From: Lachnospiraceae bacterium
GTDB lineage: Bacteria > Bacillota > Clostridia > Lachnospirales > Lachnospiraceae
Direction of reading: 5' to 3'
Assembly: GCA_003488445.1 (NCBI GenBank)
Contig: DNLO01000217.1
Location: 1-5,709 of the forward strand
Length of the DNA: 5,709 nucleotides
Part shown: positions 1 to 5,709 of the stretch, one piece after another
How positions within the stretch are numbered: the stretch's first letter is position 1
How the letters are laid out: every line of letters begins with the position of its first letter
Notes under the pieces: generated by a model
What the model saw: the letters and a program-made list of their open reading frames with translations, nothing else
Told to the model about the DNA's origin: nothing
Databases searched by the model: none
Position numbers and translations under genes: made by a program

Positions 1-999
<999 letters not shown>

Positions 1000-1026
1000 C
1001 TGGGAATACGCGAATCATAGACTGAG

Positions 1027-1031
1027 AGGAG
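1027..1031 (+). promoter_or_regulatory. Ribosome-binding site of rpoC
   Basis: AGGAG lies 9 nt before the ATG at 1041. A second in-frame ATG exists at codon 4 (1050), but it would be 18 nt from this site, which is too far, so the 1041 start is preferred. The rest of the 41-nt rpoB–rpoC gap shows no convincing hairpin or promoter. Confidence 0.8.
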
Positions 1032-1040
1032 TTCTATAAA

Positions 1041-4000
1041 ATGCCGGATATGATAAACAGACAGAATGACAAATACGAGCCCTTATCCTTTGATGCAATA
1101 AGGATAGGTCTGGCAAGCCCCGGGAAGGTGCGTGAGTGGTCTCACGGCGAGGTGAAAAAGCCCGAGACCATCAACTACAGGACACTGAAGCCCGAGCCCG
1201 ACGGACTGTTCTGCGAGAGGATCTTCGGACCTACAAAGGACTGGGAGTGCCACTGCGGCAAGTACAAGAAGATCAGATATAAGGGTGTGATATGCGACAA
1301 GTGCGGAGTCGAGGTGACGAAGGCATCTGTAAGAAGAGAGCGCATGGGTCATATAGAGCTGGCAGCACCTGTGTCACATATCTGGTATTTCAAGGGCATA
1401 CCGAGCCGTATGGGACTGATACTGGATCTGTCGCCCAGAGTGCTTGAGAGAGTGCTTTACTTTGCGGCATATATCGTACTGGATCCTGCCGAGACGGATC
1501 TCGAGTACAAGCAGATCCTGACGGAGACCGAGTATCAGGCGAATCGCGAGAAATACGGATACAAGTTCCGTGTGGGCATGGGAGCAGAGGCAATAAAGGA
1601 GCTGCTTCAGGCCATAGATCTGGACAAGGAGTCGGATGAGCTGAGGGCAGAGCTTGAGAGCGCTACCGGCCAGAAGAGAGCACGTATAGTCAAGAGACTG
1701 GAGGTCATAGAGGCATTCAGGGAGTCGGGCAATGAGCCTGCATGGATGATCATGGACTGCATACCCGTCATACCGCCGGATCTTCGTCCTATGGTGCAGC
1801 TGGACGGCGGCAGGTTCGCCACATCGGATCTCAACGACCTCTACAGAAGGATAATAAACAGAAACAACAGACTGCAGAAGCTCCTGGAGCTCGGTACGCC
1901 TGACATCATCGTGCGTAACGAGAAGAGGATGCTGCAGGAGGCAGTAGATGCACTCATAGACAACGGACGCCGCGGCAGACCCGTCACGGGACCCGGCAAC
2001 CGTCCCCTGAAGTCGCTTTCCGACATGCTCAAGGGTAAGGGCGGCCGCTTCAGGCAGAACCTTCTGGGTAAGCGTGTGGACTATTCGGGACGTTCCGTTA
2101 TAGTCGTAGGCCCCGAGCTGAAGATATGGCAGTGCGGACTGCCCAAGGAGATGGCTATAGAGCTCTTCAAGCCCTTCGTCATGAAGGAGCTGGTGTCCAA
2201 CGGCACATCTCACAACATTAAGAATGCAAAGAAGATGGTAGAGCGTCTCGATCCCGAGGTATGGGATGTGCTCGAGAAGGTCATACATGAACATCCCGTG
2301 ATGCTCAACCGTGCACCAACGCTCCACAGACTCGGTATACAGGCATTCGAGCCGGTGCTCGTAGAGGGTAAGGCTATCAAGCTCCACCCCCTGGCATGTA
2401 CACCTTTCAATGCCGACTTCGACGGAGACCAGATGGCAGTACATCTGCCCCTGTCTGTAGAGGCACAGGCTGAGTGCAGATTCCTGATGCTCATGCCCAA
2501 CAACCTGCTGAAGCCCGCTGACGGAGGCCCCGTGAACGTGCCTACACAGGATATGGTCCTCGGATGCTACTACCTCACTCAGGAGAGAGAGGGAGAGCCC
2601 GGTGAGGGTAAGGTATTCAAGAACGTGAACGAGGCGATCCTCGCTCATGAGAACAAGTCGATCACACTGCACTCCAAGATCAAGGTCAGGGTAGAGCGTG
2701 AGGTCAACGGCAAGAAGTGCAGCGGCCTGGTGGAGTCCACCCTGGGAAGGTTCCTCTTCAATGAGATAGTCCCTCAGGATCTGGGATTCGTGGACAGGAG
2801 CACAAAGGGCAACGAGCTGAAGCTCGAGATAGATTTCCTCGTAGGCAAGAAGCAGCTGAAGCAGATCATCACCAAGGTGATCAACATACACGGTGCGATC
2901 AAGACCGCAGAGGTGCTGGATCACATCAAGTCGATGGGATATCACTACTCGACCATAGCTGCAATGAGCGTGTCCATCTCGGATATGACAGTGCCTTCAC
3001 AGAAGCAGGAGCTCCTGGATGCGGCACAGGATCGCGTGGACAAGATCACAAGGAACTACAAGCGCGGACTCATCACAGACTCCGAGAGATATAATGAAGT
3101 GATACAGACCTGGAAAGATACGGATGAGGCTCTGACAAAGGAGCTGCTGGACGGTCTGGACACATACAACAACATCTACATGATGGCAGACTCGGGAGCG
3201 AGAGGATCTGACAAGCAGATCAAGCAGCTCGCCGGTATGCGAGGACTCATGGCAGATACTACGGGACATACCATAGAGCTCCCGATCAAGAGTAACTTCC
3301 GTGAAGGACTGAACGTGCTGGAATACTTCATGTCTGCACACGGTGCGAGAAAGGGTCTGTCCGATACGGCTCTGCGTACAGCAGACTCGGGATACCTGAC
3401 AAGACGTCTCGTCGACGTATCTCAGGAGCTCACCATACGTGAGCAGGACTGCTCGGCCGACAGGGATGAGATACCCGGAATGGTCGTCAAGGCATTCTAT
3501 GACGGCAAGGAAGAGATAGAGAGCCTGCAGGACAGGATCACAGGAAGATTCGCATGCGAGGATATATATGATAAGAAGGGCAACCTCATCGTAGGAGCCA
3601 ATCATATGATCACTCCCAGACGTGCGGAGCAGATCGTGACTGTGGGAGAGAAGGACGGCAAGCCCATCGAGGAGGTCAAGATAAGGACCATTCTCACATG
3701 CCGCTGCAAGAACGGCATATGCTCGAAGTGCTACGGTGCCAACATGGCTACGGGTGAGGCTGTGCAGGTCGGTGAGGCCATCGGTATCATCGCGGCTCAG
3801 TCGATAGGTGAGCCCGGTACACAGCTGACCATGAGAACCTTCCATACAGGAGGCGTGGCAGGAAGCGATATCACGCAGGGTCTTCCCAGAGTCGAGGAGC
3901 TCTTCGAGGCAAGAAAGCCCAAGGGACTCGCGATCATCTCGGAGATAGACGGAGAAGTATCCATCAGAGAGAAGAAGAAGGAGTCCATAGGCGCACCCAA

Positions 4001-4793
4001 GGATGAGGGTTCCGATGAGGATATGATCAGCAAGGATGATATCGTCAAGAAGGAAGTCGTAGTCACGGACAACGAGTCCGGAGAGGCAAAGAGCTATCTG
4101 ATACCTTTCGGCTCCAGACTCAAGGTGAGCGAAGGACAGCATATAGAGGCAGGACAGGAGATCACCGAAGGAAGCGTGGATCCCCATGATCTGCTCCGTA
4201 TCAAGGGACTCAGGGCTGTACAGGACTATCTGCTCCGTGAGGTACAGAGAGTGTACAGACTCCAGGGCGTGGAGATCAATGATAAGCATATCGAGGTCAT
4301 CGTGCACCAGATGCTCAAGAAGATAAGGGTGACCGAGGCAAATGACGCACTTGATATCCTTCCCGGCGAGCTGATGAACGTACTTGATTTTGATGATATG
4401 AACGAGAGGCTCGTATCGGAGGGCAAGCAGCCTGCCGAGGGCACACAGGAGATGCTGGGTATCACCAAGGCATCACTGGCCACCGACTCCTTCATGTCGG
4501 CAGCATCGTTCCAGGAGACCACGAGAGTGCTCACGGATGCCGCGATCAAGGGTAAGGTAGACAAGCTGATCGGTATGAAGGAGAACGTCATCATCGGTAA
4601 GCTGATACCGGCAGGTACAGGCATGAAGCGTTACAGGAACATCGACCTCAATACCGACGGACCTACGCTGGGCGATGAGATAGACTTCTCCGAGGAGTTC
4701 CAGGTCGGCGATGATACCGCAGAGGCAGAGGTCGAGGCTGAGGCAGATGAGACAGATGCCGAGCTTGTGACAGCGGGAGAGACCGAAGAGTAA
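1041..4793 (+). CDS. rpoC: RNA polymerase subunit beta' (1250 aa, complete)
   Basis: This is the largest polymerase subunit; it carries the catalytic magnesium site. Visible in order: N-terminal zinc-binding domain with cysteines C70, C72, C85 and C88; clamp coiled-coil that binds sigma (about 258-309, from [13 protein letters not shown] to DALIDNGR); [14 protein letters not shown] and the switch region (about 317-358); the catalytic motif NADFDGD (457-463) with D459, D461 and D463; bridge helix (about 768-797, [13 protein letters not shown] onward); the second zinc site formed by C804, C887, C894 and C897; trigger loop around MRTFHTGG (931-938) without the large proteobacterial insertion; and the C-terminal [11 protein letters not shown] and [15 protein letters not shown] segments. 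The length suits a clostridial beta'. Two oddities: a charged insertion of about 22 residues near 981-1002, and an acidic tail (about 1211-1250). A good ribosome-binding site sets the start. It sits 41 nt after rpoB, so it is almost surely in the same operon. Confidence 0.99.
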   Translation: MPDMINRQNDKYEPLSFDAIRIGLASPGKVREWSHGEVKKPETINYRTLKPEPDGLFCERIFGPTKDWECHCGKYKKIRYKGVICDKCGVEVTKASVRRERMGHIELAAPVSHIWYFKGIPSRMGLILDLSPRVLERVLYFAAYIVLDPAETDLEYKQILTETEYQANREKYGYKFRVGMGAEAIKELLQAIDLDKESDELRAELESATGQKRARIVKRLEVIEAFRESGNEPAWMIMDCIPVIPPDLRPMVQLDGGRFATSDLNDLYRRIINRNNRLQKLLELGTPDIIVRNEKRMLQEAVDALIDNGRRGRPVTGPGNRPLKSLSDMLKGKGGRFRQNLLGKRVDYSGRSVIVVGPELKIWQCGLPKEMAIELFKPFVMKELVSNGTSHNIKNAKKMVERLDPEVWDVLEKVIHEHPVMLNRAPTLHRLGIQAFEPVLVEGKAIKLHPLACTPFNADFDGDQMAVHLPLSVEAQAECRFLMLMPNNLLKPADGGPVNVPTQDMVLGCYYLTQEREGEPGEGKVFKNVNEAILAHENKSITLHSKIKVRVEREVNGKKCSGLVESTLGRFLFNEIVPQDLGFVDRSTKGNELKLEIDFLVGKKQLKQIITKVINIHGAIKTAEVLDHIKSMGYHYSTIAAMSVSISDMTVPSQKQELLDAAQDRVDKITRNYKRGLITDSERYNEVIQTWKDTDEALTKELLDGLDTYNNIYMMADSGARGSDKQIKQLAGMRGLMADTTGHTIELPIKSNFREGLNVLEYFMSAHGARKGLSDTALRTADSGYLTRRLVDVSQELTIREQDCSADRDEIPGMVVKAFYDGKEEIESLQDRITGRFACEDIYDKKGNLIVGANHMITPRRAEQIVTVGEKDGKPIEEVKIRTILTCRCKNGICSKCYGANMATGEAVQVGEAIGIIAAQSIGEPGTQLTMRTFHTGGVAGSDITQGLPRVEELFEARKPKGLAIISEIDGEVSIREKKKESIGAPKDEGSDEDMISKDDIVKKEVVVTDNESGEAKSYLIPFGSRLKVSEGQHIEAGQEITEGSVDPHDLLRIKGLRAVQDYLLREVQRVYRLQGVEINDKHIEVIVHQMLKKIRVTEANDALDILPGELMNVLDFDDMNERLVSEGKQPAEGTQEMLGITKASLATDSFMSAASFQETTRVLTDAAIKGKVDKLIGMKENVIIGKLIPAGTGMKRYRNIDLNTDGPTLGDEIDFSEEFQVGDDTAEAEVEAEADETDAELVTAGETEE

Positions 4794-4810
4794 GCACTCC
4801 AAAGTTTTTC

Positions 4811-4839
4811 TTGACAGCCGAAAACATAGGAATTATTAT
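4811..4839 (+). promoter_or_regulatory. Predicted sigma-A promoter upstream of rpsL
   Basis: A perfect -35 hexamer TTGACA (4811-4816) is followed after exactly 17 bp by TATTAT (4834-4839), which differs from the -10 consensus TATAAT at one position. The start point would fall near 4845-4847, leaving a leader of about 80 nt before rpsL. It lies 17 nt past the rpoC stop codon, in a gene-free gap, and points toward the ribosomal genes. This suggests that rpsL-rpsG and whatever follows can be transcribed independently of rpoBC. Prediction from sequence only. Confidence 0.75.
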
Positions 4840-4841
4840 AT

Positions 4842-4868
4842 TAGAGCGTGTCTTTACGGCACGCTCTA
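4842..4868 (+). other. Strong stem-loop in rpoC–rpsL gap (5' leader hairpin or weak terminator)
   Basis: TAGAGCGTG (4842-4850) and CACGCTCTA (4860-4868) are perfect inverted complements. A U-G and a C-G pair can extend the stem inward to 11 bp, leaving the 5-nt loop TTTAC. The sequence after the stem (TATTATGCTGTT) is only partly T-rich, so this is not a strong intrinsic terminator. The predicted promoter start point falls inside the left arm, so transcripts from that promoter would begin with most of this hairpin, which could protect the 5' end. Read-through transcripts from rpoC would carry the full stem and could be attenuated or processed here. The structure is clear; the role is undecided. 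Confidence 0.8.
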
Positions 4869-4911
4869 TATTATGCTGTTGTGAATGGCAGTAACTATAC
4901 TTAAAAAGAAA

Positions 4912-4918
4912 AGAGGTG
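4912..4918 (+). promoter_or_regulatory. Ribosome-binding site of rpsL
   Basis: AGAGGTG lies 7 nt before the ATG at 4926, inside an A-rich, apparently unstructured stretch (4902-4925). This fits efficient initiation of a highly expressed ribosomal protein gene. Confidence 0.85.
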
Positions 4919-4925
4919 AAACTTA

Positions 4926-5345
4926 ATGCCAACATTCAACCAGTTAGTCAGGAAGGGCAGGCAGACATCTGCCAAGAAGTCTACGGCACCGGCTCTCCAG
5001 AGGGGATTCAACTCTCTGCAGAAGAAGGCAACCGCTACAAAATCTCCCCAGAAGAGAGGAGTATGCACAGCCGTCAAGACAGCTACTCCTAAGAAGCCTA
5101 ACTCAGCGCTCAGAAAGATCGCCCGTGTGCGTCTTTCAAACGGTATCGAGGTGACGAGCTACATCCCCGGAGAAGGTCACAATCTCCAGGAGCACAGCGT
5201 AGTCATGATCCGTGGCGGAAGAGTGAAGGATCTTCCCGGTACAAGGTATCACATTATCCGTGGAACACTTGATACAGCAGGCGTAGCAAACCGTATGCAG
5301 GCTCGTTCCAAGTACGGCGCAAAGAAGCCTAAGGATAAGAAGTAA
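4926..5345 (+). CDS. rpsL: 30S ribosomal protein S12 (139 aa, complete)
   Basis: S12 sits at the decoding centre of the small ribosomal subunit and takes part in tRNA selection; it is the classical streptomycin-resistance locus. The protein starts [12 protein letters not shown] and contains SPQKRGVCT (40-48), [11 protein letters not shown] (54-64), [12 protein letters not shown] (82-93), [10 protein letters not shown] (96-105) and QARSKYG (125-131). K56 and K101 correspond to E. coli K43 and K88 (counting Met), and both are lysine, the streptomycin-sensitive form. D102 is the position of the beta-methylthio-aspartate known in S12 of some bacteria. About 13 residues between PAL and SPQKRG are extra relative to E. 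coli, the usual Gram-positive form; total length matches the 138-aa Bacillus protein. It has its own predicted promoter upstream and is followed after 102 nt by rpsG. Confidence 0.99.
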   Translation: MPTFNQLVRKGRQTSAKKSTAPALQRGFNSLQKKATATKSPQKRGVCTAVKTATPKKPNSALRKIARVRLSNGIEVTSYIPGEGHNLQEHSVVMIRGGRVKDLPGTRYHIIRGTLDTAGVANRMQARSKYGAKKPKDKK

Positions 5346-5360
5346 AAAAATATACAAAGG

Positions 5361-5392
5361 TTGTGTTGGATTAAGTTTCAGCACGAACACAA
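5361..5392 (+). repeat. Inverted repeat in rpsL–rpsG spacer
   Basis: TTGTGTT (5361-5367) and AACACAA (5386-5392) are perfect 7-nt inverted complements around an 18-nt loop. An overlapping alternative pairs GTGTTG (5363-5368) with CAGCAC (5379-5384), with one G-U, around a 10-nt loop. No T-tract follows, so a terminator is unlikely. Together with TTGTG at 5404-5408 and CACAA at 5429-5433, the spacer has several competing pairings. The role is unknown; a regulatory leader for rpsG is one possibility, and chance pairing of short segments another. Confidence 0.5.
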
Positions 5393-5414
5393 GTAGATTT
5401 TGATTGTGAGTACC

Positions 5415-5709
<295 letters not shown>

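Noticed and set aside
1374..2945. Long minus-strand open frame (523 codons) opposite rpoC
   Set aside because: It is codon-aligned with rpoC, so its stops arise only where rpoC uses TTA, CTA or TCA, codons this gene avoids. The product has no recognisable domain, and the sense strand is unmistakable rpoC.
2997..4307. Second long minus-strand open frame (436 codons) opposite rpoC
   Set aside because: It has the same cause: codon bias in the sense gene. It has no plausible protein features and no promoter or ribosome-binding site that I could see.
4834..4845. Minus-strand TATAAT-like sequence in the rpoC–rpsL gap as an antisense promoter
   Set aside because: The AT-rich stretch gives a -10 lookalike on the minus strand, but no recognisable -35 lies at proper spacing.
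4842..4880. Standard strong intrinsic terminator ending the rpoBC transcript
   Set aside because: The stem is strong, but the following 12 nt are only about half T and interrupted by A, G and C, so a strong terminator is not supported. It is kept as a stem-loop of undecided role.
4879..4901. Second promoter: TTGTGA (4879-4884) with TATACT (4896-4901)
   Set aside because: The spacing is only 11 bp and no better -35 lies 16-18 bp upstream of TATACT; it would also leave a leader of under 20 nt.

Overview
The window is a stretch of the conserved bacterial rpoBC–str chromosomal locus. All genes lie on the + strand: the 3' part of rpoB (RNA polymerase beta), complete rpoC (beta'), complete rpsL (ribosomal protein S12) and the 5' part of rpsG (ribosomal protein S7). 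It is core housekeeping DNA. I see no mobile element, CRISPR array, tRNA/rRNA gene, defence locus or foreign insertion, and no undescribed system.

The organism is most likely a Firmicute of class Clostridia, probably Lachnospiraceae. I judge this from remembered family sequences, not a search. The beta C-terminal region carries the long [13 protein letters not shown]…[10 protein letters not shown] segment between the PVFDGANE and [12 protein letters not shown] motifs. S12 has the Gram-positive 13-residue N-terminal expansion. Beta' lacks the large trigger-loop insertion of proteobacteria. No L7Ae-family gene sits between rpoC and rpsL, unlike Bacillus. The Shine-Dalgarno sites are strong and purine-rich.

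Layout: rpoB ends at 999; a 41-nt gap with a good ribosome-binding site leads to rpoC (1041-4793). The 132-nt rpoC–rpsL gap has no gene. It holds a near-consensus sigma-A promoter (TTGACA, 17 bp, TATTAT) running directly into a strong stem-loop, then the rpsL ribosome-binding site. rpsL (4926-5345) is followed by a 102-nt spacer with complementary segments that can pair in alternative ways, including a 6-bp hairpin touching the rpsG Shine-Dalgarno. rpsG starts at a GTG (5448) and runs off the window.

The products cover transcription (beta and beta' form the polymerase catalytic core) and translation (S12 in the decoding centre, S7 as primary organiser of the 30S head). The intergenic signals suggest that the ribosomal genes can be transcribed separately from rpoBC, and that rpsG translation may be separately tuned. 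The points most worth a second look are these two spacers, a charged insertion in beta', and the acidic tails on beta and beta'.
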